From: a virus
Strand: one strand, 5' to 3'
DNA: 37,480 nucleotides
Virus record (IMG/VR): IMGVR_UViG_3300033148_002107
Span: 1 to 37,480 of that record
This document shows positions 1-6,250 of the stretch, in pieces. Every line of letters starts with the position of its first letter. The first letter of the stretch is position 1. The notes below the pieces were generated by a model. The model was given only the letters and a program-made list of their open reading frames with translations. It had not been told where the DNA came from and made no database searches. The position numbers and the translations under genes are program-made.

Positions 1-114
1 GCCGCAGACATTCACTGCAATAGATTAAATCCCTTAGAGCTTGCGCGGTTTATAAGTGTTAACATGGCCGATGAAGGTTTCGATCAAGTGATACACGAAT
101 TCGGTCGGTGGGTG
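1..114. repeat. Terminal direct repeat, left copy
   Basis: These 114 bases are identical to 37367..37480. The repeat lies inside the M15 peptidase gene, and joining the ends through it restores one uninterrupted frame. It is therefore an assembly overlap of a circular or circularly permuted genome, or a true short terminal redundancy. The sequence alone cannot separate these. Confidence 0.97.
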
Positions 115-207
115 CATATTGGTTTGTGTATTGGATTACCAAGATATGAAGAGCTAACCGCCATAAAAGAAGACGGGAAAACCAAATACGTTTCTGGGTT
201 AATTTAA
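1..207 (+). CDS. M15-family peptidase (endolysin), C-terminal part
   Basis: This is the second half of the lysis peptidase that begins at 37112. Joined across the terminal overlap, the two halves give a 153-residue protein without a frame change. The fragment opens inside the metal-site signature SxHxxGxAxD (AAD, D88 of the joined protein) and carries the second zinc histidine, H124, in WVHIG. M15 enzymes cut peptide bonds in peptidoglycan, which fits a phage endolysin. No signal peptide is seen, so release would depend on the holin at 1239. The stop codon (205-207) overlaps the possible ATG at 207 of the next gene. Confidence 0.9.
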   Translation, partial: AADIHCNRLNPLELARFISVNMADEGFDQVIHEFGRWVHIGLCIGLPRYEELTAIKEDGKTKYVSGLI

Positions 208-224
208 TGACAAAAGGATCAAAA

Positions 225-515
225 ATGGGCGGGATAGAAAAGAAGATTACAATTCTTGACGTGTTTGCTGTTATTTCAACTATATTAATCAGCGTGATTG
301 GGTATTTGAACATCGCCACCCAAAACAGAATTATTACCGGTCAAGCACAAACAAACTCTGAACTCGGAAAAATGAGAGAAGAAGCGAACGAGGACAGAAT
401 ATTTTTACGCCTGCTTGAGGGAAGGACATCAAGAGTGGAGATGGATGTAAAAAAGTCCCTACGGTTGTCACAAGACAACAGAGAAAGCATTGTTAAACTA
501 GGAGGATTGAAATAA
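225..515 (+). CDS. Inner-membrane coiled-coil protein (i-spanin-like)
   Basis: The 96-residue product has one hydrophobic segment near the N-terminus (about residues 8-30) and then a charged, helical, coiled-coil-like tail rich in E, R and K. This N-in, tail-out layout and the place right after the endolysin resemble an inner-membrane spanin, but I see no family signature. The frame is open from an ATG at 207 that overlaps the peptidase stop. I chose 225 because AAGG lies seven bases before it, while 207 has no ribosome site. The outer partner could be the protein at 586. Confidence 0.6.
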   Translation: MGGIEKKITILDVFAVISTILISVIGYLNIATQNRIITGQAQTNSELGKMREEANEDRIFLRLLEGRTSRVEMDVKKSLRLSQDNRESIVKLGGLK

Positions 516-589
516 TGACCACTAAGAAAAAACCATGTAAAGACAAGAAAAAACCTAAACCTAAACCTAAGAAACGGATGAATGCATGA
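515..589 (+). CDS. Lys/Pro-rich microprotein, 24 residues
   Basis: This very short gene makes a strongly basic peptide: a run of K and P with repeated KP units and a single cysteine. Support is positional. A full GGAGG site (501-505) stands nine bases before its ATG, the ATG overlaps the upstream stop by one base, and its own stop overlaps the next ATG (ATGA at 586). Function is unknown. Binding to nucleic acid or to acidic surface polymers is only a guess from charge. A similar 18-residue peptide is at 20716. Confidence 0.6.
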   Translation: MTTKKKPCKDKKKPKPKPKKRMNA

Positions 590-936
590 TTAACTTCATA
601 AAAGAGAATAAAGTCATATCGGTGTTTATTATTTTCGCCGTTCTTTTCTTCTCTGCAAATATCGCTTACTCGTCTGGGTATCATCAAGAGCCGGATGTGG
701 TAAATAACACAACGATAAACCTACACGGCATAGCTTCATCCATTGCCGCGTCCCAGCACCAGTTTTATTGGGGAACGGACTCATGGCAGGGTTCAGTCGG
801 AATAGGTGCGCATGACGCAACAACCGCTTTCTCCTTTGGGATGGCAAAACGATTTAATAAAACACTTATAAACGGCAACATCACCCAAGAAGAAGGGAAG
901 TTTGGCGGCGGTGTGGGTGTTAATTTCTTATTCTAA
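586..936 (+). CDS. Secreted protein with YadA-like outer-membrane anchor
   Basis: The 116 residues start with a signal peptide (basic start, hydrophobic residues 8-23, likely cut near residue 28). Residues 48-116 resemble the C-terminal anchor of YadA-type trimeric autotransporters: a GIASSIAA helix, then short amphipathic strands with alternating glycines (GSVGIG, FSFGMAKRFN, GGGVGVNFLF) and a terminal phenylalanine, as outer-membrane beta-barrel proteins have. There is no stalk or head, so only a minimal anchor is present. It lies between a coiled-coil inner-membrane protein and the holin, which suggests a role in disrupting or modifying the outer membrane during lysis. It has no lipobox cysteine, unlike a normal o-spanin. 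The fold call is by pattern only. Confidence 0.65.
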   Translation: MINFIKENKVISVFIIFAVLFFSANIAYSSGYHQEPDVVNNTTINLHGIASSIAASQHQFYWGTDSWQGSVGIGAHDATTAFSFGMAKRFNKTLINGNITQEEGKFGGGVGVNFLF

Positions 937-945
937 GGCGGATTT

Positions 946-1233
946 ATGGCAAAGGATAAATGGGATAAAATAAAAGTTATATCTGATGTGGTTAAGGATA
1001 ATAAGCTGTTTGTTGCTATGCTGTTTACTTCCCTTGGCTCTATGGCGACAAACGCCAATCAATATATGAATAATTCAGATTTAGAAATATCAAGCCAGCA
1101 AGCCGTCCATGATGTTGCAAAAGGCTTTCAAGCCGTACTTGCGGAAAAACAGGATAAACCGCAAGTTAAAGTACGTACTTGCAGCAATTGCAGTAATTTA
1201 ATAATCTCACATGAATCAAGGTATCACAGGTAA
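946..1233 (+). CDS. Small protein of the lysis cassette, one hydrophobic segment
   Basis: The 95-residue protein has a lysine-rich start, one moderately hydrophobic stretch (about residues 19-37), a soluble middle part and a C-terminal end with CSNCSN. It sits between the YadA-like protein and the holin, so a lysis or envelope role is likely by context. I do not recognise the family. The CxxC pair near the end could bind metal or form a disulfide. Confidence 0.6.
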   Translation: MAKDKWDKIKVISDVVKDNKLFVAMLFTSLGSMATNANQYMNNSDLEISSQQAVHDVAKGFQAVLAEKQDKPQVKVRTCSNCSNLIISHESRYHR

Positions 1234-1238
1234 ACATT

Positions 1239-1610
1239 ATGGGAATACTATCAATTATAGGTGGTTTTTTTAGTTCAGGCGGAATGAGTGCGATTGAAAG
1301 AATCGCATCAGAAGCAATCGAAACCGATATGGAGTCAGCAGAGGCAAAGGCGTTAATGATTAAAACGCTTGACCCTAATGGTAAAATGAGACGGGACTTG
1401 TCACAGTTTGCAAGCAAGGCTTACGGCTTTTATTTAATCGCTACCACTATATTAATATTCATGCATTCGTTTGGCTTAGGCGATGTCACGCAGTCTGAGT
1501 CGGCTATTGAAGCTATGACGGGACTATTCCTTCCAATAACCTCTGCATGGGGCGCGATTGTCACGGCTTCGTTTGGAGTTAATGGGGTTAATGCTCACAA
1601 GCAGCAATAG
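1239..1610 (+). CDS. Holin of the 3-TM (gene-transfer-agent) type
   Basis: This 123-residue protein has an N-terminal hydrophobic patch (residues 3-15) and two clear membrane spans (about 61-82 and 94-115). The conserved run RRDLSQFASKAYGFYLIAT, then LFLPITSAWGAIV and FGVNGVNAHK, is typical of the 3-TM holin family that releases phages and gene transfer agents. It would open the inner membrane to let the M15 peptidase reach the cell wall. Its TAG stop directly abuts the stop of the leftward gene at 1611, with no spacer or terminator. Confidence 0.85.
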   Translation: MGILSIIGGFFSSGGMSAIERIASEAIETDMESAEAKALMIKTLDPNGKMRRDLSQFASKAYGFYLIATTILIFMHSFGLGDVTQSESAIEAMTGLFLPITSAWGAIVTASFGVNGVNAHKQQ

Positions 1611-1808
1611 CTATTCGCTCGACTCGTCGGATTTAAAGTCGCCATCAGCATCGCAGTGTTCAGGTGGCCACCCGTGTTTTCTTATGTTCATAGCCCTTAG
1701 TGGTCTACTAATGCAGTAGATTAGCAAATACTTAACTAGCTCAACAAACCCCACAGCAAGGAAAAACGATATAAAAGGACTTCCGCCTATAAATTCATAA
1801 ATACTCAT
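1611..1808 (-). CDS. Small single-TM phage protein
   Basis: The 65-residue product has one long hydrophobic helix (about residues 10-32) followed by a soluble tail with HGWPPEHCDADGDFK. This tail motif recurs, as I recall, in small membrane proteins of other phages, but no function is known. Its ATG overlaps the stop of the 37-residue gene upstream (ATGA), so the two are probably translated together. It is the last gene of the leftward operon. Confidence 0.75.
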   Translation of the reverse strand: MSIYEFIGGSPFISFFLAVGFVELVKYLLIYCISRPLRAMNIRKHGWPPEHCDADGDFKSDESSE

Positions 1809-1918
1809 TTCACCTTCTCCCTACACTTAAACCACACTACAACCCAACACCACACAATAATCCCTATTACAAGATACCTGTATTCGTGGAGGTTGCCGCT
1901 TAGATAAAACTCGATCAT
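1805..1918 (-). CDS. 37-residue single-TM protein
   Basis: A short frame fills exactly the space between two accepted genes. Its ATG overlaps the stop of the upstream gene (1915-1918, ATGA) and its stop overlaps the ATG of the downstream gene (1805-1808, ATGA). The product starts polar and then has one strongly hydrophobic segment rich in V, I and W, ending in a basic tail. This is a membrane microprotein of unknown role. The double overlap is the main support. Confidence 0.7.
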   Translation of the reverse strand: MIEFYLSGNLHEYRYLVIGIIVWCWVVVWFKCREKVK

Positions 1919-2124
1919 CTTTCAAGATAGTCGTGAGCTATAACCTTTTCCCGCCTAGCTTTTATTTCTGCTTTACTGGTATCAATATCATTTAGCGTTT
2001 CTGCCAACCTAGTTAGTGCTCTACGCATTTCCGAGGGCTTATAGCTTTTTATATCCCTTAGTAATATTTTTAAGTTTTTTCCGATGTAATGGACATCTAG
2101 GCCATATTCATTTTTCCCGCTCAT
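1915..2124 (-). CDS. Small conserved phage protein (helical)
   Basis: The 69-residue product is charged and mostly helical. The YGLDVHYIGKNL start and the MRRALTRLAETL helix look like a small protein type I have seen in other phages without assigned function. AGGGAG stands eight bases before the ATG. The stop overlaps the ATG of the 37-residue membrane protein, so the gene belongs to a tightly coupled leftward group. Confidence 0.72.
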   Translation of the reverse strand: MSGKNEYGLDVHYIGKNLKILLRDIKSYKPSEMRRALTRLAETLNDIDTSKAEIKARREKVIAHDYLER

Positions 2125-2163
2125 AATCCACTCCCTTTAATCTTTATTAACTCTTAATACTAA

Positions 2164-2343
2164 TTAGCCTTTACCACACAAAATATCTTGGGCGGCTTGA
2201 ATTTGGTCTTTAGTAAAAAACACCAATAAATTATCTTTTATCTCCGATGATTTCATTTCCTCGGTTTTTTCGTTACTCATAGCACAATAATGCAGCATCT
2301 CTACACAAAGGCGCAGCGGGTATGGAACATCACTTATTTTCAC
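2164..2343 (-). CDS. Small hypothetical protein ending in LCGKG
   Basis: The frame is open from an ATG at 2358, but a long purine stretch, GGAGGAGAGGGAA, sits directly before the GTG at 2343 and would be its ribosome site, so I chose the GTG (59 residues). The product is acidic in the middle and shows no recognisable domain. Its last residues, LCGKG, are the same as those of the unrelated protein encoded at 2443..2673. Confidence 0.6.
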   Translation of the reverse strand: MKISDVPYPLRLCVEMLHYCAMSNEKTEEMKSSEIKDNLLVFFTKDQIQAAQDILCGKG

Positions 2344-2442
2344 TTCCCTCTCCTCCATTAGTCTGTTATATCTAAAACCACCCTAGTTCCCGATATAGTT
2401 AAATTCTTATGTCGGTTAAGGTGTCCTATTGCCTAGTTATAT

Positions 2443-2673
2443 TTATCCCTTGCCACACAAAGGGTAGCCGCAAAGATTCGCTACCTCCAAACCCCATTGG
2501 TCTGTGATGTGAGGAAGCTCGATATTAAAAGTATCCTTACAATGGTTTTGAGCTACACGGTGTAACTCTGCAAGTGTTAATGTGCTTTCTTCAACGAAGC
2601 CGCTTTCACGCGCTCCAATCATCATAGAAACAAACTCATTTATTGCGTCCACTTTAATTTGTTCTTCTGTCAC
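2443..2673 (-). CDS. Small hypothetical protein ending in LCGKG
   Basis: The 76-residue protein uses a GTG start with AAGGAG nine bases upstream. It is a soluble, largely helical protein with no domain I can name. The C-terminal LCGKG matches the end of the next gene in the operon although the rest of the two proteins does not align by eye. Confidence 0.68.
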   Translation of the reverse strand: MTEEQIKVDAINEFVSMMIGARESGFVEESTLTLAELHRVAQNHCKDTFNIELPHITDQWGLEVANLCGYPLCGKG

Positions 2674-2709
2674 AACTTTATCTCCTTAATAAAAAATATA
2701 ACAAAGCAA

Positions 2710-2787
2710 TCAACTACCTCGCTTTGCTCGTGGACGCGATAAAGCCGCGCCAGTTATTTCAGCCGTTATAAACCACTCTCCCGACAC
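2710..2787 (-). CDS. Possible 25-residue peptide or gene remnant
   Basis: The 160-base space between 2674 and 2836 holds a short frame from a GTG at 2787 that reads VSGEWFITAEITGAA and then a basic tail. The composition looks protein-like, but there is no ribosome site before it and no overlap with a neighbour. It may be the tail of a lost gene. I see nothing else in this gap. Confidence 0.2.
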   Translation of the reverse strand: MSGEWFITAEITGAALSRPRAKRGS

Positions 2788-2836
2788 CGGTAAAATGGTT
2801 AGTTATTTAAAGCTCGTCTAGCAAATTAACTAGTGT

Positions 2837-3142
2837 TTATTGTTGGGTTGTTATATTGTCAAGTGCTTTTTCAATATCCCTAAAGCCTTGATAATCAACC
2901 TCTGATCTGTTGTGCCAAAGAAGTATTTGCTCGCTTAGTAAAACAATCTCTTGCTGCTTCTCAAGTTGGTTGAGTAGGGGTTTAGTAATATCTTCGATTA
3001 AATCATCAACTAACTCTTGTAAATCATCAGGCGTGAAACGACACCAATCTGAGAGGCAACCGCTTCTATCTTCTCCATCCCAAATATTAGCGTTAATAAA
3101 TAACTTAGATTGCTTCTTAGCCTCTGCTATAACATCATTCAT
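2837..3142 (-). CDS. Hypothetical acidic helical protein
   Basis: The 101-residue protein is acidic and predicted to be mostly helical, with a leucine/glutamate-rich middle (residues 38-75) that could form a coiled coil. I do not recognise it. Its ATG follows the upstream TAG directly, and the ribosome site AGAGG lies within the last codons of that gene. Confidence 0.65.
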   Translation of the reverse strand: MNDVIAEAKKQSKLFINANIWDGEDRSGCLSDWCRFTPDDLQELVDDLIEDITKPLLNQLEKQQEIVLLSEQILLWHNRSEVDYQGFRDIEKALDNITTQQ

Positions 3143-3155
3143 CTATTCATCCTCT
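3137..3155 (-). repeat. 19-base repeat at a gene junction, copy 1
   Basis: The plus-strand sequence ATTCATCTATTCATCCTCT is identical at 3362..3380. Read leftward it carries AGAGG, a TAG and the ATG of the following gene, so the same translation-start cassette is used twice in one operon. Confidence 0.85.
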
Positions 3156-3367
3156 TCAAAAGCAATCCATTGGCCATCAACCCTTTGCTCAACATAGCCA
3201 ATATTTGAGTGATCGATCATTAAGTCTTCTTTATGTAAATGCAGTGTGTATTTAGCTACTTCATCAAGCATGTCGCTCGCCAAGTCATAACTTTTGACCG
3301 TTTGGCTGTGGTACGGCTTAATTCCGTCGTCTGGAAATATCGGCAAAAATGTAAACCTGAAATTCAT
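3143..3367 (-). CDS. Hypothetical protein, 74 residues
   Basis: A small soluble protein with an aromatic N-terminal strand region (NFRFTFLPIFPDDG) and an acidic end (EEDE). No family is recognised. Its start lies in the second copy of a 19-base junction repeat, and its end overlaps the first copy. Confidence 0.62.
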   Translation of the reverse strand: MNFRFTFLPIFPDDGIKPYHSQTVKSYDLASDMLDEVAKYTLHLHKEDLMIDHSNIGYVEQRVDGQWIAFEEDE

Positions 3368-3380
3368 CTATTCATCCTCT
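3362..3380 (-). repeat. 19-base repeat at a gene junction, copy 2
   Basis: Identical to 3137..3155. It supplies the AGAGG ribosome site and ATG of the gene that starts at 3367. Here no upstream gene ends in the motif, so it was probably copied as a start signal. Confidence 0.85.
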
Positions 3381-3389
3381 ATAGCGTTA

Positions 3390-3602
3390 TTAAGGCTTAA
3401 CATCGCCGTTTTTATCAAATTTAGGTGGTTTATACCGCTTTGTTTTAAGCAGCGCATCCTCAATGATTCTCGTTCGGCTCACGCCTTTTATTTTTTTATC
3501 CTTCGCCTCGCTTACCTCAGCATTAACTTGAATATTAAGCCACTCAAGGACTCTTACGCCTCTTGTGTTTCTCATTAATAATGGGTGTTTCGTTTTTCTC
3601 AT
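3390..3602 (-). CDS. Ribbon-helix-helix-like DNA-binding candidate
   Basis: The 70-residue protein has a short strand-like region (VRVLEWLNIQVNAEV, 16-30), a charged helix, a KGVSRTRIIEDALLK turn-helix (39-53) and a basic tail. This order fits a ribbon-helix-helix (Arc/MetJ-like) fold, so it could regulate the phage promoters. The frame is open from 3614, but GGAG stands before the ATG at 3602, which also overlaps the upstream stop (TAATG), so I chose 3602. The fold call is pattern-based and moderate. Confidence 0.5.
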   Translation of the reverse strand: MRKTKHPLLMRNTRGVRVLEWLNIQVNAEVSEAKDKKIKGVSRTRIIEDALLKTKRYKPPKFDKNGDVKP

Positions 3603-3832
3603 TAATATCTCCAAGTATATAATTCGTCTTTCCAGTTTTTAGGTGGCTTGCCTTTGTAAAGCTCAAGGCAGTCGATCGAAGCCTGCCTACTCCCATCCCA
3701 AAACCCCGCGCCACCCAAAACATTATCGAGCGACTTAGGTTTAACATTAAAAGCGACACACATTCCGTCCTCATCAACCGCTATCCACTTACACCAACTA
3801 GGCACATCTTTCTCATTAAATTTAGTTTTCAT
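3602..3832 (-). CDS. Hypothetical protein, first gene of the leftward operon
   Basis: The 76-residue protein is rich in W, K and G and has no motif I can name. The GGGGGA ribosome site lies three bases before the ATG. It is the first gene after the leftward promoter at 3853..3881, with a leader of only about 15 bases. Confidence 0.7.
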   Translation of the reverse strand: MKTKFNEKDVPSWCKWIAVDEDGMCVAFNVKPKSLDNVLGGAGFWDGSRQASIDCLELYKGKPPKNWKDELYTWRY

Positions 3833-3852
3833 ATTTCCCCCGTTAAACCCTA

Positions 3853-3881
3853 ATTGTATTACACCGCATTACACAAAGCAA
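3853..3881 (-). promoter_or_regulatory. Leftward early promoter with TGTATTACA operator core
   Basis: Read leftward, a -35 box TTGCTT (3876-3881) and a -10 box TACAAT (3853-3858) are 17 bases apart. The palindromic core TGTATTACA (3855-3863) covers the -10 box, and a partial copy (CATTACAC) lies in the spacer. The promoter drives the operon from 3832 down to 1611. Confidence 0.65.
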
Positions 3882-3903
3882 TACATAAACATAATTAATT
3901 GTG

Positions 3904-3931
3904 TTGCAATAGTGAATGTATATGCTAAAAT
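3904..3931 (+). promoter_or_regulatory. Rightward promoter of the leaderless 52-residue gene
   Basis: TTGCAA (3904-3909) and TAAAAT (3926-3931) are 16 bases apart, and TGC before the -10 box gives it an extended form. Transcription would start at about 3938, which is the first base of an ATG. The promoter is divergent from the leftward one 23 bases away. Confidence 0.6.
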
Positions 3932-3937
3932 ACTTAT

Positions 3938-4099
3938 ATGATGATTAATTCCACATTACAGCTTAACGAATTCAGAGAGAAGAACCGTATAAAAGATACG
4001 GCGAACATAATCCCTGCGCTTGTTAAAAGTGGTGAGCGAATCTCGTTCGAGATGGCTAAACTTGTTCTCCGACAAAATCCTCAGAACAGTCTTTCATAA
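3938..4099 (+). CDS. Leaderless small protein, candidate regulator
   Basis: This 52-53 residue frame is the only rightward gene between 1611 and 6800. Two ATGs in a row (3938 and 3941) lie right at the predicted transcription start of an extended -10 promoter, and there is no ribosome site, as in leaderless phage repressor mRNAs such as lambda cI. The product is charged and helical (NEFREKNRIKD, then ALVKSGERISFEMAKLVL), without a clear helix-turn-helix. It converges with the leftward gene at 4056 and overlaps its end by 44 bases. A control role is inferred from position only. Confidence 0.5.
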   Translation: MMINSTLQLNEFREKNRIKDTANIIPALVKSGERISFEMAKLVLRQNPQNSLS

Positions 4100-4241
4100 T
4101 GTCAGAAAATGATTTGTCTGATTTTGTGTGAGGCCAACATTTATCGCTATGCAAGGAAAGACATATTCTATTTGTGCAACCTTTAATTGGACACATAGGC
4201 CAGAATTTAATTTTACCGTCTATTAAAATGTAGTCACTCAT
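4056..4241 (-). CDS. Small Cys/His-rich protein
   Basis: The 61-residue protein contains CPIKGCTNRICLSLHSDKC followed by WPH, a dense Cys/His set that could hold a zinc ion. I have seen this kind of short phage protein but know no function. GAGGAG lies before the ATG. It is the last gene of the tRNA/rtcB operon, and its 3' end overlaps the convergent gene at 3938. Confidence 0.68.
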   Translation of the reverse strand: MSDYILIDGKIKFWPMCPIKGCTNRICLSLHSDKCWPHTKSDKSFSDIMKDCSEDFVGEQV

Positions 4242-4260
4242 TCCCTTCTCCTCTAAACCC

Positions 4261-4455
4261 TTATAAGTTAATTGGCGGCTCTGGCAGAAAAGCCCAATGT
4301 GTTATTTCCTGGCCTGTTTTCACTCTAACGTCACAAGATAGAAACTTACCAGTTAAAGCCCAGAACTTTGCTGTGCTAATTATGCCTTCAGATAAAGTAA
4401 GATATTCCCTATTATCTTCAGGTAATTCATCCTTAATACTTATCCACTCGCTCAC
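4261..4455 (-). CDS. DUF551-type small protein
   Basis: The 64-residue product begins with EWISIKDELPEDNREYL and ends with THWAFLPEPP, the two signatures of the DUF551 family found in many phages and prophages. No function is known. It starts with GTG, preceded by a full AGGAGGTGA site, and this start overlaps the upstream stop (GTGA). Confidence 0.8.
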   Translation of the reverse strand: MSEWISIKDELPEDNREYLTLSEGIISTAKFWALTGKFLSCDVRVKTGQEITHWAFLPEPPINL

Positions 4456-4634
4456 GATTCACCTCCTATTCTATTATTTAAGATTTCACGCTCAACAACA
4501 TCACATAATATCGAAGCATCAATCCATTTTGCAGGTATAGTTATCTCGCCACCGCTCCAACAATAACTCTTCTTAACTTGCTCCCTTACTCCTTCGATAA
4601 GCCTAATTAAGTAATCCCTGTCAGCTTCATTCAT
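4452..4634 (-). CDS. Hypothetical protein, 60 residues
   Basis: A small soluble, mostly helical protein with an LIRLIEGVREQVKKS helix and no recognised domain. AGGGGG lies about eight bases before the ATG. It is coupled to the DUF551 gene by a GTGA overlap. Confidence 0.62.
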   Translation of the reverse strand: MNEADRDYLIRLIEGVREQVKKSYCWSGGEITIPAKWIDASILCDVVEREILNNRIGGES

Positions 4635-4673
4635 TCCTAACCCCCTTTAAAATATCACGTATACCGCCAAGCC

Positions 4674-5042
4674 CTAGCGAGCCTGAGCGATTCGTCTTTG
4701 CCAAGCATCCATTGACTCACCAACTTTAGCGGGCATATTTAATCGTATTCCTTTTTGCTCGTTTGTTTCCTTAATCTCTTTTACAGGCAATTCCCAATCT
4801 TCATCCCAGCTTTCAGTATTAACAGAGAAGAACGTACTAGCCTGCATAACGAACGGAGTGTTTAACATACCCATTCCTTTGCAATAAGCGTAATAACGCA
4901 GCACACCCGCCTGTAAGTCGCTGTAAAGCACCTTATCCTTGAGTCTTGCGGTAAACGCTTTGAAGGCTAGTGGTTTTTTCCTGCCGCCTGCTCGCTTTGG
5001 ATAGATAGCCCATAGCTGTTCGAAATCTTCTGAATAATTCAT
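4674..5042 (-). CDS. Short DnaT/replication-O-like protein
   Basis: The 122-residue protein opens with FEQLWAIYPKRAGGRKKPLAFKAF, the W-x2-YP-K/R pattern seen at the DNA-binding end of phage replication proteins and DnaT-like proteins, followed by a helical segment (ARLKDKVLYSDLQAGVLRYY). These proteins help recruit the host helicase to an origin. No N-terminal winged helix is present, so it is shorter than lambda O-type proteins. It is the only replication gene I can find in this genome. Its ATG overlaps the rtcB stop (ATGA). Confidence 0.65.
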   Translation of the reverse strand: MNYSEDFEQLWAIYPKRAGGRKKPLAFKAFTARLKDKVLYSDLQAGVLRYYAYCKGMGMLNTPFVMQASTFFSVNTESWDEDWELPVKEIKETNEQKGIRLNMPAKVGESMDAWQRRIAQAR

Positions 5043-6250
5043 CCTTTTACGTTCACGACTTGACGCAGCGTGTGGACGATTTCCACTAAGTCAGATTGAT
5101 TATCCATAACCTTGTCAATATCTTTATAAGCAGAAGGGATCTCGTCAACTCTGGATTCATCTTTCGGGCATTCAATACCTTTTGTTTGCTCTGCTAAGTC
5201 TTCGGCTGTATAGAGCCTATGAGCCTGCTTGCGCCCTAGTTTACGTCCCGCGCCATGAGAGCAAGAACAAAACGACTCTTTATTTCCTTTCCCTCTAACG
5301 ATGAATGATTTTGCACCCATAGATCCGGGAATTATTCCCATATCGCCATCGCGAGCACGAATAGCACCTTTGCGGGTAACAATCACATTCGATCCAAAGT
5401 GGTTTTCTTTTGAAATATAATTATGATGGCAATTTATAGCGGTTGCTTCGGTTGAGAAGTTTCCATAATGCTTGTGCATTACCTTTAAAACAGCCTCCAT
5501 CATTGCTTTCCTGTTCTCTTCTGCGAAATCTTGCGCCCACTCAACAGCGTTGCAATAATCATCGTATATTTCCGTGTATTCAACCAAGTAAGACAAATCC
5601 TTATCTGGCAAATAAGGCGTTATGTGGTAGCGCTCCATTTCTTCCTTGGCTTTCTGGATGAAGTAACTACCAATTTTATTTCCCGCCCCTCTAGATCCAG
5701 AATGAAGCATTACCCACACAGAATCGTTTTCATCCAAGCAAACCTCGATAAAGTGATTGCCTGTACCTAGAGTCCCCAAATGATTTGCATTATTGAATCC
5801 CTTTGCTTTTGGGTGTTTTTTAATTATTTCATCATATCGCGCAGCTAGACCAGCCCAACGAACAGCTATATGAGCAGGTAGCTCGCTCCATCCTCCAACA
5901 TCATTAGCTCGCCCGTTGTCGGTTCGACCATGAGGCACAACTGTCTCAATGTCGTTTCTTAATGACCGCAGGTTGTCAGGTAGGTCGTTAGCCGTTAAAG
6001 ATGTTTGCACAGCCATCATTCCGCAACCCAAATCTACGCCAACAGCGGCAGGAATAATTGCGCCCTTTGATGCTATTACCGATCCGATTGTCGCGCCCAT
6101 TCCCCAATGAACATCTGGCATTGCCGCAATGTGCTTATGAATAAATGGCATTTGAGCCATGTTTTCAAGTTGGGTTATAGCGTTATCATCAATTTCATCT
6201 GTCCAAATTTTAACTGGAAATTTACCCATGATTACTTTTTTAACCGTCAT
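5039..6250 (-). CDS. rtcB: RNA ligase RtcB
   Basis: The 403-residue protein is a full-length RtcB. It has the metal-binding GVDLGCG with C76, NHFIE with H166, LHSGSRG with H183, the CHHNY pair (H275/H276) and SHGAGR with H332, the histidine that takes GMP. RtcB joins 2',3'-cyclic phosphate (3'-phosphate) ends to 5'-OH ends with GTP and Mn2+ and repairs cut tRNAs. No archease gene is seen. It is the first protein gene after the tRNA-Pro gene and its promoter, with GAGGGG before the ATG. In a phage the likely job is to reseal RNAs cut by host ribonucleases during infection. Confidence 0.95.
   Translation of the reverse strand: MTVKKVIMGKFPVKIWTDEIDDNAITQLENMAQMPFIHKHIAAMPDVHWGMGATIGSVIASKGAIIPAAVGVDLGCGMMAVQTSLTANDLPDNLRSLRNDIETVVPHGRTDNGRANDVGGWSELPAHIAVRWAGLAARYDEIIKKHPKAKGFNNANHLGTLGTGNHFIEVCLDENDSVWVMLHSGSRGAGNKIGSYFIQKAKEEMERYHITPYLPDKDLSYLVEYTEIYDDYCNAVEWAQDFAEENRKAMMEAVLKVMHKHYGNFSTEATAINCHHNYISKENHFGSNVIVTRKGAIRARDGDMGIIPGSMGAKSFIVRGKGNKESFCSCSHGAGRKLGRKQAHRLYTAEDLAEQTKGIECPKDESRVDEIPSAYKDIDKVMDNQSDLVEIVHTLRQVVNVKG

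Noticed and set aside
629-847. A 72-codon leftward frame opposite the YadA-like gene
   Set aside because: The rightward frame has a signal peptide, an outer-membrane pattern and coupled starts; the leftward frame has none of these.
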